A stretch of DNA of 34,020 nt, from contig CP070694.1 of the NCBI GenBank assembly GCA_020353355.1, positions 3,756,322 to 3,790,341 on the forward strand, given 5' to 3'. Positions 9,601 through 20,502 of this stretch are shown here, in pieces. Both the position numbers and the translations under genes were made by a program. Below the pieces are notes generated by a model that saw only the letters and a list, made by a program, of their open reading frames with translations, did not search any database and was not told where the DNA came from. Position 1 is the first letter of the stretch. Each line of letters starts with the position of its first letter. Source of the stretch: Desulfobacterales bacterium. GTDB lineage: Bacteria > Desulfobacterota > Desulfobacteria > Desulfobacterales > JAHEIW01.

Positions 9601-10281
9601 CTCGATTTCACAGAAACTTCTCAAGAAATTGTACGCAGAATGGTTGCCCAAAAGCTTCACGATTATGAATTCGAAAAAATATGGCAAAAACCAATTTGCA
9701 GCATGATCGCCAACGTCGTGAGCATTTTACTGCCGCCGGGTAGAAGCGAGTTCTCGCTGTCTGAGGTTTCACTATCCGACCGTGTCAATGAAATGGAATT
9801 TTATTTCCCCTTGAACCCGATTGGGCCCAAGACATTCCAAAAGATATTCAAAAACGAGATAAATCCTCATTTTACGGCGGATTATACTGAAAAAATGGAA
9901 AATCTGATCTTTGCCCCAGCAGCCGGTTTTATGAAAGGTTTTATTGACATGGTATTCTGCCATCAGAACAAATTCTACATCGTAGATTGGAAATCAAATT
10001 ATCTCGGCTCAACCCCGCAAGATTACACCCCCGACAGCTTAGAAAAAATAATGGCTGAAAATTTATATATCCTACAATATCATTTGTTTACTCTGGCCCT
10101 ACTCCAGTTTTTTCGGCAACGTAAACCGGATTTTGATTACGACACCGAGTTTGGTGGTGTATTTTATATTTTTATTCGGGGAGTTAATGAGCGGCGAGAG
10201 TCGACCCACGGTGTGTTCGTGGATCGCCCCTCTTTGTCTCTCATCAATCGCCTGGGTGAGATCTTAATTCCTGGTTATTAG
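6649..10281 (+). CDS. recB: Exodeoxyribonuclease V beta subunit RecB
   Basis: RecB supplies the 3'-5' SF1A helicase motor and the only nuclease domain of RecBCD. Its 1210 residues compare with 1180 in E. coli. Helicase motifs in order are Walker A ASAGTGKT at 19-26, VVTFTNAATEELRDRI, FTIHGFCQRIL, Walker B VDEFQDTD near 389, IGDPKQAIYGFRGAD, KNWRSD, VTIHKSKGLEYPIVF and LLYVALTRAKQ. The C-terminal nuclease domain shows FFHDLFEHLDF, Asp about 1100 in GFIDMVF, and Asp1113-Trp-Lys1115 in YIVDWKSNYLG, the DWK signature of RecB nucleases. All catalytic residues therefore appear intact. ATG 6649 follows GAAGGG at a good distance. recD starts 63 bases downstream, so the two are probably co-transcribed. 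The family assignment is certain. Confidence 0.97.
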   Translation: MKAFNIINSPLSGTNLIEASAGTGKTYTIEGLFVRLILEKQLLVDQILVVTFTNAATEELRDRIRNKLRQAKEGFSTGSSDDPLVNSWVKHHGHPRLALQSIHEALINFDQAAIFTIHGFCQRILYENAFETGNLFDAELITDQTDMIQEIVDDFWRTNFYTAPLEFVNYVIRTKKGPKSFSKLLSNVKASTVKIIPQLDKPRLNNLQPYREAYQRLKRVWSPSRESVIQTLKNPALSGTYYGSLKPDSTIATLTNRDLKILPLMESMDQLADSKSNGFPLFNDFVKFTSSYISKATRKNQSPPAHDFFNLCDEVYQFANALQTEMDHYVLYLKTRLFDFAKKELQQRKTKKNIWYFDDLLTLVKNALETSRGNALVDSVRQKFKAALVDEFQDTDDIQYNIFTRLFSTKDHLLFMIGDPKQAIYGFRGADIFSYMKAARHVTSKFTLAKNWRSDPGLIAAVNNIFSNVNLPFVFNEIPFEKGKAGKHDSAGQHNEAPPLTIWFLGSNTINGEKKIISKTDAAQFIAGAVAEEICQLITPGPSSVAPGDIAVLVRKNKQAQLIKHHLSAKGIPCVLYSTGNIFDSHEAMEMEKILISISEPRNFAYLKAALVMDMMGLSGDQLVSADQDSLWWERRLSQSQEYFRVWNNHGFIRMFRLILANEHVKERLLAFVDGERRLTNVLHLAEILHHESIEKNLGISGLIKWLAEQRNPSTARLEEHQLRLESDDHAVKIVTIHKSKGLEYPIVFCPFAWEGTAPDPNEVVFHDIDRDMQLTFDLGTELHARHHLLAQHELLAENLRLLYVALTRAKQHCYLAWGRINTAETSAMAYLLHGSGVSTKDIRNSDIIGSLKEILGQKTEDELFAELEHLARQSKDSIAVVPLPMASERTYRIPKEQDGQLVCRNFLGSIDHFWKISSYSSLVSPHAADIDLPDHDAYRISITRSFDPLSDDMHLPDNYRFDDIFFFPRGARAGIFFHDLFEHLDFTETSQEIVRRMVAQKLHDYEFEKIWQKPICSMIANVVSILLPPGRSEFSLSEVSLSDRVNEMEFYFPLNPIGPKTFQKIFKNEINPHFTADYTEKMENLIFAPAAGFMKGFIDMVFCHQNKFYIVDWKSNYLGSTPQDYTPDSLEKIMAENLYILQYHLFTLALLQFFRQRKPDFDYDTEFGGVFYIFIRGVNERRESTHGVFVDRPSLSLINRLGEILIPGY

Positions 10282-10344
10282 GCCAAAATTCATGAAGTGT
10301 TTGCTTTCTGATTTTTTACGAGATTATCAATACTAGATTGTTAC

Positions 10345-12198
10345 ATGAATAATTTAATTATAAGTAATCTTTATTACAAGAAAAAATTCTCCAAAATAAA
10401 TATTCATTTCGCACGCTTTATGGTCAATTTTTCGGACGATGTGGATCTGGATGTTTTTCTTGCCGCAGCTCTGGTGAGCCGTGCTGCCGAAAATGGGGAT
10501 ATCTGCATCGATCTTCATGATCATGCTGAAAAAATTATCCTGGAGAAAGAAAATGGGCATGATGCCCTGATTTGTCCCAAAATTGACCGATGGTCGCGGA
10601 AATTATTGATGTCTCCGGTGGCAGGGAGACCGGGGCAAAAACGGCCACTAATTCTGGATGCTCAAAATAGACTTTATCTATATCGCAATTGGGAATATGA
10701 AAACATCCTTGTCGAGCTTATCAAAAAACGGGTAAATGATACGGTTACGGATGTAGATATTACCCGCTTAACCCAGAGCATCACCAAGCAATTTCCTGAA
10801 GATGATGGCAAATCAATCAACTGGCAGAAAATTGCCGCCGTCACAGCGCTATTAAAAAAAATCTGCATTATTACCGGTGGGCCCGGCACAGGAAAAACAT
10901 TTACAATTACCAAAATTCTTGCACTATTGACAGAACAGGCCGCCGGAAGCAAACTTAAAATTTGTCTGGCAGCGCCTACCGGAAAGGCAGCAGCCCGACT
11001 GCAAGAATCAATCAGACAGACAAGCCATAAGTTAAATTGCGGTGATCGGATAAAAGACGCCATCCCCACTGATGTTAAGACGATTCACCGCATGTTGAGG
11101 CCTAAACCGGAATCCCCTTTTTTTCATTATGATCGTGAAAATAAGTTACCGGCCGACATTGTTATTATTGATGAAGCGTCCATGGTAGATCTGGCCTTAA
11201 TGAGCAAGCTGGTGCAAGCAGTTCCGATGAGTTCCCGGTTGGTGCTGATCGGCGACAAAGATCAGCTGGCATCGGTCGAAGCCGGTTCGGTTTTGGGGGA
11301 CATTTGTGATCGGAGTAATTTGCATGGTTTTTCTGATGATTTTTGTAAACGCGTTTTTGAGATAACCCAAGATAACCTGGAGGCTGCCATTAGGGAACCA
11401 AGGCCCAAACCAGGTTTGCAAGATTGTATTGTAGTTTTGCTCACCAGCCATCGATTCACTGCTGACAGCGGGATCGGGAGCTTGAGCCGGGAGGTCAATC
11501 GCGGCAATGCCCATGGGGCGTTCATGATGTTAAAGGATACAGCAGATAAAACCATTGTGTGGCATGAAATGGGAGCTGCACGAGATTTTTTTAATATCCT
11601 GGCAAAAAAAATAATTGAGGGCTATAGTGAGTATTTGAAGGAGGCAGATCCGTTATCAGCCTTTGCACGGTTAAACCGGTTCAGAATATTATGCGCCCTA
11701 CGGGTGGGTCCCTTTGGCGCCACGTCCATCAACAAATTGGCTGAACAGGTGTTATACCAGCACGGCTTGATTCAGTTAGGTGGCAATAGTGCAAATCCGT
11801 GGTATAAAGGCAGACCGATTCTGATCACTCGCAACGACTACGGTCTAGGGCTATTTAATGGGGACATCGGAGTCACATTGCCGGACCCAGACTCCAAGCT
11901 TTACGTCTTTTTTTCGGCCGGTCACGGCGAACTCAAACGCTATGCAATCCATCGTTTGCCCGAGCATGAAACGGTATTTGCCATGACGGTACATAAAAGT
12001 CAGGGGTCGGAATTTGATGAAGTGGTATTGATCCTGCCGGATAAAGATTATCCGGTATTAACCCGAGAATTGGTCTATACGGGATTAACCAGAACAAAAA
12101 AGACATTTTCCATTTGGGCCAATCCTTCGGTTTTCAACAATACCATAAAGCGCACAGTCAGCCGCACATCCGGTCTTAGAGATGGGCTCTGGGGATAA
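10345..12198 (+). CDS. recD: Exodeoxyribonuclease V alpha subunit RecD
   Basis: RecD is the 5'-3' SF1B helicase of RecBCD. Its 617 residues compare with 608 in E. coli. The N-terminal domain has FLAAALVSRAAENGDICIDL, typical of RecD. Walker A is TGGPGTGKTFT (178-185) and Walker B is IIDEASMVD (about 275-283). LIGDKDQLASVEAGSVLGDI, TVHKSQGSEFDEVVLILP and ELVYTGLTRTKK complete the motor motifs. ATG 10345 is the only ATG that preserves the full N-terminal domain; an in-frame ATG at 10420 would remove part of it. The upstream ribosome binding site is poor. It follows recB on the same strand with a 63-base gap, and the next gene is unrelated, so recD probably ends this unit. Confidence 0.96.
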   Translation: MNNLIISNLYYKKKFSKINIHFARFMVNFSDDVDLDVFLAAALVSRAAENGDICIDLHDHAEKIILEKENGHDALICPKIDRWSRKLLMSPVAGRPGQKRPLILDAQNRLYLYRNWEYENILVELIKKRVNDTVTDVDITRLTQSITKQFPEDDGKSINWQKIAAVTALLKKICIITGGPGTGKTFTITKILALLTEQAAGSKLKICLAAPTGKAAARLQESIRQTSHKLNCGDRIKDAIPTDVKTIHRMLRPKPESPFFHYDRENKLPADIVIIDEASMVDLALMSKLVQAVPMSSRLVLIGDKDQLASVEAGSVLGDICDRSNLHGFSDDFCKRVFEITQDNLEAAIREPRPKPGLQDCIVVLLTSHRFTADSGIGSLSREVNRGNAHGAFMMLKDTADKTIVWHEMGAARDFFNILAKKIIEGYSEYLKEADPLSAFARLNRFRILCALRVGPFGATSINKLAEQVLYQHGLIQLGGNSANPWYKGRPILITRNDYGLGLFNGDIGVTLPDPDSKLYVFFSAGHGELKRYAIHRLPEHETVFAMTVHKSQGSEFDEVVLILPDKDYPVLTRELVYTGLTRTKKTFSIWANPSVFNNTIKRTVSRTSGLRDGLWG

Positions 12199-12307
12199 GC
12201 TGAAGGGTTGCATTTGCATTCACCTTCGCCGGAATACCCTGTCCGCGGACTTCGGGGATGCGGCCTTAAATCTGAGCCTGACGTGAACTTAATTCTGAAG
12301 GGATAGA

Positions 12308-13327
12308 GTGAAAGCTATGAAACGTACAGTTATTAAAAGCACAGGTCGTTATGTTCCGCCAAGAGTCGTAACAAATGATGATTTGGCAAAATGGATGGAT
12401 ACTTCGGACGAATGGATCCGTCAACGCACCGGGATCGAGCAACGTCATTGGATACCCGAAGAAGGCGGAGTGGGATCATCAGATCTTGCCCTGGAGGCAA
12501 CCAAAATAGCCCTTGATCGCGCAGGTTGGACTCCTGCGGATATCGATTTGATTATCTTTGCCACCTTGAGCCCGGATATTTTTTTCCCGGGACCGGGCTG
12601 TCTGCTTCAGCATAAACTCGGTTTGAATTCAACACCAGCATTGGATATTCGGCAGCAATGCACGGGATTCATCTACGGCTTGGCAACCGCAGATGCCTAT
12701 ATCCGCAGCGGATTGGCAAATCGAATTCTGCTGGCGTGCGCTGAGGTCCATAGCACCGGACTGGATATATCCACTCGGGGAAGGGATGTGGCTGTCATAT
12801 TCGGCGATGGCGCTGGAGTTGTTTGTGTAGAGGGTATCGAGACGGATCAAGACGTTGGTGTTTTGGCATCATCGCTGCACGCCAACGGCGAATTTGCAAA
12901 AAGTCTCATGGTAGAGGCCGCGGCTTCCCGACTCAATCCGCGTATTAGTGAAGAGATGCTTAGAGAAGGTCGTCAATATCCGGTCATGGACGGCAAAACC
13001 ATATTTAAAGAAGCTGTTAGAAGTCTTCCAGACGTTTCACGAGAAGTCTTACAAAAGGCAGGATTATCACTGGAAGATATCGATTTATTTATTCCGCATC
13101 AGGCCAATATGCGGATTAACCAATTTTTCCAGCAATCTTTGAAAGTGCCGGAGGACAAAGTATTTCACAACATTCAGCGCTATGGAAACACGACAGCAGC
13201 CAGTATCCCCATCGCTCTGGATGAAGCACTCGAGATGAATATCGTCGGGGACGGGAGTACCGTAATTTTTTTGGCCTTGGGTGCCGGCCTCACGTGGGGC
13301 GCAGTGCTAATGCGATTGGGGGGGTAA
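12308..13327 (+). CDS. fabH: 3-oxoacyl-[acyl-carrier-protein] synthase III (FabH family)
   Basis: This thiolase-fold enzyme condenses an acyl-CoA starter with malonyl-ACP to begin fatty-acid synthesis. The catalytic triad is in place: Cys118 in DIRQQCTGF, His264 in FIPHQANMRI and Asn294 in RYGNTTAASIP. N-terminal TSDEWIRQRTGI and C-terminal GAGLTWGAVLM are also typical. The 339 residues are slightly longer than the usual 317-330. GTG 12308 was chosen because GAAGGG lies five bases upstream; ATG 12317 is an alternative start three codons in. The active-site context reads QQCTGF rather than the classic ACAGF/ACSGF, so this may be a FabH paralogue with a different starter preference. It has no fatty-acid gene neighbours (no fabD, fabG, acpP or plsX). 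Confidence 0.9.
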   Translation: MKAMKRTVIKSTGRYVPPRVVTNDDLAKWMDTSDEWIRQRTGIEQRHWIPEEGGVGSSDLALEATKIALDRAGWTPADIDLIIFATLSPDIFFPGPGCLLQHKLGLNSTPALDIRQQCTGFIYGLATADAYIRSGLANRILLACAEVHSTGLDISTRGRDVAVIFGDGAGVVCVEGIETDQDVGVLASSLHANGEFAKSLMVEAAASRLNPRISEEMLREGRQYPVMDGKTIFKEAVRSLPDVSREVLQKAGLSLEDIDLFIPHQANMRINQFFQQSLKVPEDKVFHNIQRYGNTTAASIPIALDEALEMNIVGDGSTVIFLALGAGLTWGAVLMRLGG

Positions 13328-13338
13328 TTTAGCAGGTT

Positions 13339-13512
13339 TCAGCGTCTTGAGCATGAGACGGCTTCAGCCAAAATTGCATGAATCCGATCTAACAACATGC
13401 ATGTATCCGAACATTTTGGAAATATCTTTCGTCGCTCGCATGTTTTGCAGGGGCTTTTAATGAGATAGCCGATCTCAAAATCAAACTTATATCGAAATAC
13501 ATTTTTATTCAT
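13339..13512 (-). CDS. Small cysteine-rich protein (CX2CX8CX3C), function unknown
   Basis: The minus strand encodes a 57-residue protein from ATG 13512, reading MNKNVFRYKFDFEIGYLIKS and then PCKTCERRKIFPKCSDTCML. The four cysteines in a CX2CX8CX3C arrangement suggest zinc or iron-sulfur binding. The pattern FEIGYLxKSPCxxC recalls small uncharacterised proteins of sulfate-reducing bacteria, but that is recollection, not a search. The frame stays open upstream to 13596 (85 residues), but the extra sequence looks non-conserved. The ribosome binding site is weak. It lies alone in a long gap, opposite to both neighbours, so it could also be a decayed remnant. Regular cysteine spacing argues against chance. 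Confidence 0.5.
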   Translation of the reverse strand: MNKNVFRYKFDFEIGYLIKSPCKTCERRKIFPKCSDTCMLLDRIHAILAEAVSCSRR

Positions 13513-13647
13513 TTTGATGCCATCAACGTCTTTGTAGGTAGGGAATTTATGCGTTCCGCCGCTTACAGCCTGCCAGTACCAGCTGAGAACGAACAATCAT
13601 GCTTATCATATGCATCAGCTCAACTCAAGTAGAAAACCTTGGGCATT

Positions 13648-13676
13648 GACAATATTTCGATTGACGGATAAACTAG
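13648..13676 (+). promoter_or_regulatory. Candidate sigma-70 promoter upstream of ispF
   Basis: A perfect TTGACA (13648-13653) is followed after exactly 17 bases by TAAACT (13671-13676, four of six matches to TATAAT). It lies about 140 bases upstream of the ispF start, in an otherwise A+T-rich leader. It could drive ispF-uvrB-uvrC. Confidence 0.45.
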
Positions 13677-13816
13677 CGATTAGTCAAAAATATCCAGTGC
13701 TTTCAAGTAATTAAATTAGTCCTTGCCCCAGGATCAAATTTTCATGTCACTCAAAGGGAATTTTGAAACATTCTATTTGAACAGCATATTTCAGCTGTTT
13801 TGAAGAGGATAGGCAT

Positions 13817-14284
13817 ATGCGTGTTGGGATTGGATATGACGTTCACCCGCTGGTCAAAGGACGTAAACTAATTTTAGGAGGGGTTACGATACCCTTCGAG
13901 AAAGGCTTAAAAGGTCACTCCGATGCAGATGTTCTGGTGCACGCAGTTTGTGATGCGCTTTTCGGCGCAGCAAGTTTGGGGGATATCGGCCTGCATTTTC
14001 CTGATACCGATCCCAAATATAAAGATGTCTCCAGCATTGAGCTTCTGGCCAAAACCTTTCAAATGGTGAAAGCCGAGGGTTTTTCCATTCTTAATATAGA
14101 TGCCACCATTTTTGCGGAAGCGCCGAAATTATCACCCTATCGATCAGCCATGCAGCAAAACATTGCTTCAACTCTAAAATTAGAACCGGATCAGGTTAAT
14201 ATCAAAGCCACCACCACTGAAGGACTTGGCATGATCGGAAGCGGGGAGGGAATTGCGGCGATGGCTGTAGTATTGATCGAGTAA
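13817..14284 (+). CDS. ispF: 2-C-methyl-D-erythritol 2,4-cyclodiphosphate synthase IspF
   Basis: IspF cyclises CDP-methylerythritol 2-phosphate in the MEP isoprenoid pathway. The 155 residues are the standard length. The zinc ligands Asp8 and His10 (GYDVHP) and His42 (ADVLVHAVCDAL) are present, along with the substrate loop GLKGHSDADVL, the DIGLHFPDTDPKYK segment and the C-terminal NIKATTTEGLGMIGSGEGIAA signature. GAGGAT upstream supports ATG 13817. Two other genes of the same pathway, dxs and ispA, lie about 16 kb away on the opposite strand. ispD is not adjacent, although it commonly neighbours ispF. uvrB follows after a 298-base gap filled by a repeat. Confidence 0.97.
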   Translation: MRVGIGYDVHPLVKGRKLILGGVTIPFEKGLKGHSDADVLVHAVCDALFGAASLGDIGLHFPDTDPKYKDVSSIELLAKTFQMVKAEGFSILNIDATIFAEAPKLSPYRSAMQQNIASTLKLEPDQVNIKATTTEGLGMIGSGEGIAAMAVVLIE

Positions 14285-14339
14285 AAATGCGACTTTACGG
14301 GTTGTCAACGAACTGGCACTGGTTAACATTGTATAAAGA

Positions 14340-14569
14340 GGTTTCAGGTGTCGGGGTATATGGCTTGGGGCGTGGGGCGTGGAGCATAGGGTTTAAGGCC
14401 AAAATTAAAAAGGTTAGCTTTGAGGCAATCGAATTCGGAAGGCGGAATTCGGATTAACTAAACCTGGAACGCGAAACGCGTAACTTTGAATCCTGAAGCT
14501 TTAATCCTTTACCCCATGCCCTTTGCCCCATGCTCCCTGCTTTATACCTGACACCCGAAACATGAAACC
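14340..14569. repeat. Long nested inverted-word repeat (family A plus CCCCATGC words) between ispF and uvrB
   Basis: The left arm (14340-14396) reads GGTTTCAGGTGTCGGGG, then GGGGCGTGGGGCGTGGAGC, then ATAGGGTTTAA. The right arm (14493-14569) carries the complementary order: TTTAATCC, CCCCATGCCCTTTGCCCCATGC, ATACCTGACACC, GAAACATGAAACC. A third, inner word set is visible at 14430-14475 (GAATTCGG twice, then CGCGAAACGCG). The element fills the 298-base gap nearly completely and ends only 14 bases before the uvrB start. Confidence 0.85.
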
Positions 14570-14582
14570 AAGAAAATGAACG

Positions 14583-16573
14583 ATGTCCACCTTTAAGTTG
14601 ATTTCACAATTTGAACCCGCCGGCGATCAACCCGCGGCCATCGATGCCCTTAGCCGCAATATATTGAACGGAAAGCGTCACAATGTCCTTCTGGGTGTCA
14701 CGGGTTCCGGAAAGACATTTGCGATGGCGCACGTCATCGCGAAAGTGAACAAACCAACCCTTGTGATCGCCCCGAATAAAACCTTGGCAGCCCAACTCTA
14801 CAATGAGTTTAAGCAGTTATTTCCGGAAAATGCGGTAGAATATTTTGTAAGTTATTACGATTACTACCAACCCGAAGCCTATATCCCTTCCACGGATACT
14901 TATATTCAAAAGGATTCTTCCATTAATGATATGATCGACAAATTGCGCCATTCGGCTACCCGCTCTGTTTTATCACGACGCGATATCGTGGTGGTGGCAA
15001 GCGTTTCCTGTATTTTTGGACTGGGAGCGCCCGAAGATTATCTGTCGATGCGGGTAGACCTGCAAAACGGGATGGAACTCAATCGGGATCACCTATTGTT
15101 TAACCTGATTTCGATCCATTATACCCGCAATGACATTGATTTTTATCGAGGGATTTTCAGGGTTCGCGGTGATCGGGTGGAAATATTCCCAGCGTATGAG
15201 GAAGATAAAGCCATCCGCATTGATTTTTTTGGTGATCAGATTGAGGCAATTTCAGAAATTGATGCCTTGCGGGGCAAAATCCTGCGGCGCTTGGATCGAA
15301 TCACCATATTTCCGGCGAGTCATTATGTTACTGAAAAAGCCACTCGAAAACGAGCCCATGAGACGATTGGTGAGGAGTTGAAAGAACGCATCGAGTATTT
15401 CCGCAATGAAGGAAAACTTATTGAGGCCCAGAGAATTGAAGAACGAACCAATTTCGATCTCGAGATGATTCAGGAGCTTGGCTACTGTAACGGAATCGAG
15501 AATTATTCGCGCCACTTCACCGGCCGCCAACCCGGCCAGCCGCCGCCGACGCTGCTCGATTACTATCCTAATGATTTTCTATTATTTATAGATGAAAGTC
15601 ATATTGCTATTCCGCAACTGTATGGTATGTACAGGGGAGATCGCTCCAGAAAAGAAACCCTTGTTGAATATGGATTCAGACTGCCATCAGCTTTAGACAA
15701 TCGCCCACTTCGCTTCGAAGAAACCGAAGCACGTATTTCCCAGGTCGTTTATGTGTCAGCAACGCCAGCCGATTATGAACTTGAAAAAGGAAAACATGCG
15801 CTGGTCGAACTGATCGTTCGACCCACCGGTCTGGTGGATCCTGTGATGGAGATCAGAAGTGCCAGAAATCAGGTGGATGATTTGTTGGATGAAATTATGG
15901 CGCGTCGACAACGCAATGAAAGAGTCCTCGTGACGACACTGACCAAACGCATGGCCGAAGATCTTACCGAGTATTATTCTGATTTGGGTGTTCGTGTTCG
16001 CTATTTGCATTCCGATATTCATACGTTAGAGCGAATGGACATTATTCGAGATCTGCGCATAGGAAAATTCGATGTCCTGATTGGTATCAATCTGTTAAGA
16101 GAAGGTCTTGATATTCCCGAAGTTTCGCTGGTCGCTATTCTGGATGCCGATAAAGAGGGCTTTTTGCGCTCAACCCGCTCGCTGATTCAAACCTGCGGCC
16201 GTGCGGCCAGAAATGTCAGGGGAATGGTGATCATGTATGCAGATGTGGTAACCCAGTCCATGAAGCGGGCCATGGATGAAACCAATCGTCGCCGAAAAAT
16301 CCAGCAATTGTATAATCAGAAAAACAACATTATACCGGAGACAATCCAAAAGGAAATAACGCAAATTTTTAATTTTGGATATCAGTCAGAATTAGAAACC
16401 CTGGATAAAGTATCTGAAACCCTGGCCAAATATGATTCAACAGAGAATCTGGATTCAGCCATAAAATCGTTAGAGGAAGAAATGTATGCCGCCGCTAAAG
16501 CGCTAGAGTTTGAACGCGCTGCCGAGCTTAGAGATCAGATTGATGAATTGAAAAAATTAATTGTTTTCGAAGC

Positions 16574-16577
<4 letters not shown>
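14583..16577 (+). CDS. uvrB: Excinuclease ABC subunit UvrB
   Basis: UvrB is the damage-verification helicase-like subunit of nucleotide excision repair. The 664 residues are close to E. coli's 673. Walker A is GVTGSGKTF (Lys44), and the beta-hairpin signature [12 protein letters not shown] that inserts between DNA strands follows at about 91-103. DESH of the Walker B is in [12 protein letters not shown], and [20 protein letters not shown] and QTCGRAARN form motifs V and VI. The last 40 residues ([19 protein letters not shown]) are the UVR domain that contacts UvrC. No good ribosome binding site precedes ATG 14583, which lies just behind a large repeat. The stop overlaps the uvrC start (ATGA), so the two are translationally coupled. 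No uvrA is present in the window. Confidence 0.98.
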
Positions 16578-19340
<2,763 letters not shown>

Positions 19341-19700
19341 TCCCCCCCTCCTTTGCATTTTCAATTTGATTAATAGACGACCGGTGGAAATAGCATATCT
19401 TTCGATCTGCTTAAAAAGTAATCTTGGTTAACATAATTTCGAATATTGTCAAGCCATTTTATATGATAACCATTATTGACAGATCGTATAAAAATAGGAT
19501 AAATTATTATAGTTTAGGTATACAATTAGCCTTTTTTTTGGGTTGACAAAATGATCTAATCAAGCGAAAAATCGCAACCCTGGGTTTGAACCGTATGTGT
19601 ATGCACTTCATATAGATTAAAGCGGGATTTTTCAATGAATCTTTTCGAGCGGTATCGCAAGTGGCGGGTGGAAATTCGATATTGATAAGAGTGGAATCAT
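19341..19700. promoter_or_regulatory. 360-base divergent intergenic region between mdh and mglA
   Basis: This A+T-rich region contains TTGACA boxes on both strands: 19447-19452 (minus, towards mdh, without a convincing -10) and 19476-19481 and 19543-19548 (plus, towards the GTPase gene). A small GCGA-AAAA-TCGC hairpin lies at 19564-19575. I see no ORF and no word-repeat family. It probably contains promoters for both divergent genes. Confidence 0.5.
19476..19505 (+). promoter_or_regulatory. Candidate sigma-70 promoter for the MglA-like gene
   Basis: Perfect TTGACA (19476-19481) is followed after 18 bases by TAAATT (19500-19505, four of six matches to the -10 consensus). It lies about 195 bases upstream of the start. 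A second TTGACA at 19543 with AAAAAT after 18 bases is a weaker alternative closer to the gene. Confidence 0.33.
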
Positions 19701-20309
19701 ATGGCGATAGTTAATCTAAAGAAAAGGCAGATCGAGTGCAAAATCGTATACTACGGACCCGGTCGGTGCGGTAAAACGACGAATCTTGAATATATCCACC
19801 AAACATTTACCAAACAGGTCCGCGGGGATATGGTTTCAATTAATACCGATGGAGACCGAACGCTTTTTTTTGATTTTCTGCCCCTTGAGCTCGGTAAGGT
19901 CAAAGGATGCGATCTAAGAGTTCAATTATATACGGTACCCGGGCAGGTGCGATATAGTTCTACCCGAAAACTCGTGTTAAGAGGGGCTGATGCGGTTGTG
20001 TTTGTGGCGGACTCTCTGGAAGTTCGGCGTGAAAAAAATATGCTATCGCTGAAAGACCTTGCCCAAAACTTAAAAGAATATGGTTTGAATATCTTTAAAG
20101 TACCGCTGGTGATTCAATACAATAAAAGAGATCTGGCCGAAGCAAACATTCCGTTAATGCCGATTGAACAAATGGAGCACGATTTAAATCGTCAACTGAA
20201 GGTCCCGGCTTTTCCGGGCGCCGCTATCAGAGGTGATGGCGTCGGTAAAACACTGCATGCCTGCCTAAAACTGGCAATGAAAGCAATTCAAAAAGAGTTA
20301 AACCTTTAG
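19701..20309 (+). CDS. mglA: MglA-family small Ras-like GTPase
   Basis: The 202-residue protein is a bacterial Ras-like GTPase of the MglA family, which sets cell polarity and controls motility machinery in Myxococcus. The P-loop is GPGRCGKTT (19-27), preceded by the family's CKIVYYG. TLFFDFLPLELG is the MglA-specific stretch, TVPGQVRY is switch II, ADAVVFVADS the following strand, and VIQYNKRDL the guanine-specificity motif. ATG 19701 is preceded by AGAGTGGAA. No roadblock-domain MglB (its usual GAP) is adjacent. Instead the next two genes encode a DUF4388/cNMP-fold protein and a PilZ protein on the same strand, pointing to a signalling role. The family assignment is confident; the process it controls is unknown. 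Confidence 0.93.
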   Translation: MAIVNLKKRQIECKIVYYGPGRCGKTTNLEYIHQTFTKQVRGDMVSINTDGDRTLFFDFLPLELGKVKGCDLRVQLYTVPGQVRYSSTRKLVLRGADAVVFVADSLEVRREKNMLSLKDLAQNLKEYGLNIFKVPLVIQYNKRDLAEANIPLMPIEQMEHDLNRQLKVPAFPGAAIRGDGVGKTLHACLKLAMKAIQKELNL

Positions 20310-20322
20310 CCTTTAATGATCA

Positions 20323-20446
20323 AGGTTTCAGTGTTCAGGTTTCAGGTTTCGGCAATTGTAGCCCTTTCCCCTGACACCCGCCTGCGCGGCCGTAGCCGCT
20401 ACGGCGCGGCGAAGGCCCGAAACCTGACACCTGAAACCATGAAAAC
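20323..20446. repeat. Family A repeat with a G+C-rich palindromic core
   Basis: The left arm (20323-20352) has GGTTTCAGTGTTCAGGTTTC words, and the right arm (20416-20446) has the complementary CCCGAAACCTGACACCTGAAACC. In the centre is a perfect 8-base palindrome pair, GCCGTAGC-C-GCTACGGC (20389-20405), inside a local G+C-rich block much richer than its surroundings. The element sits between the GTPase gene and the DUF4388 gene. It lacks a T tract, so it is not a standard terminator. Confidence 0.85.
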
Positions 20447-20502
20447 GAACAATTTAAAAGACAAATGATGTTCGTTGCCGATAACAATTACGAGATGTAA
20501 TT

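Larger units (their letters stand above)
13328..13816. other. 489-base gap between fabH and ispF
   Basis: The left half just after fabH contains a short hairpin (CGTCT/AGACG arms near 13345-13364) without a T tract, and a small minus-strand cysteine-rich ORF listed separately. The right half (13600-13816) is A+T-rich and holds the candidate ispF promoter. No member of the word-repeat families is clear here. Confidence 0.6.

Noticed and set aside
9233-9706. 157-codon plus-strand ORF within recB in another frame
   Set aside because: It overlaps conserved RecB coding sequence entirely and has random composition.
19447-19452. mdh promoter based on a minus-strand TTGACA
   Set aside because: No acceptable -10 box occurs 16-18 bases downstream.
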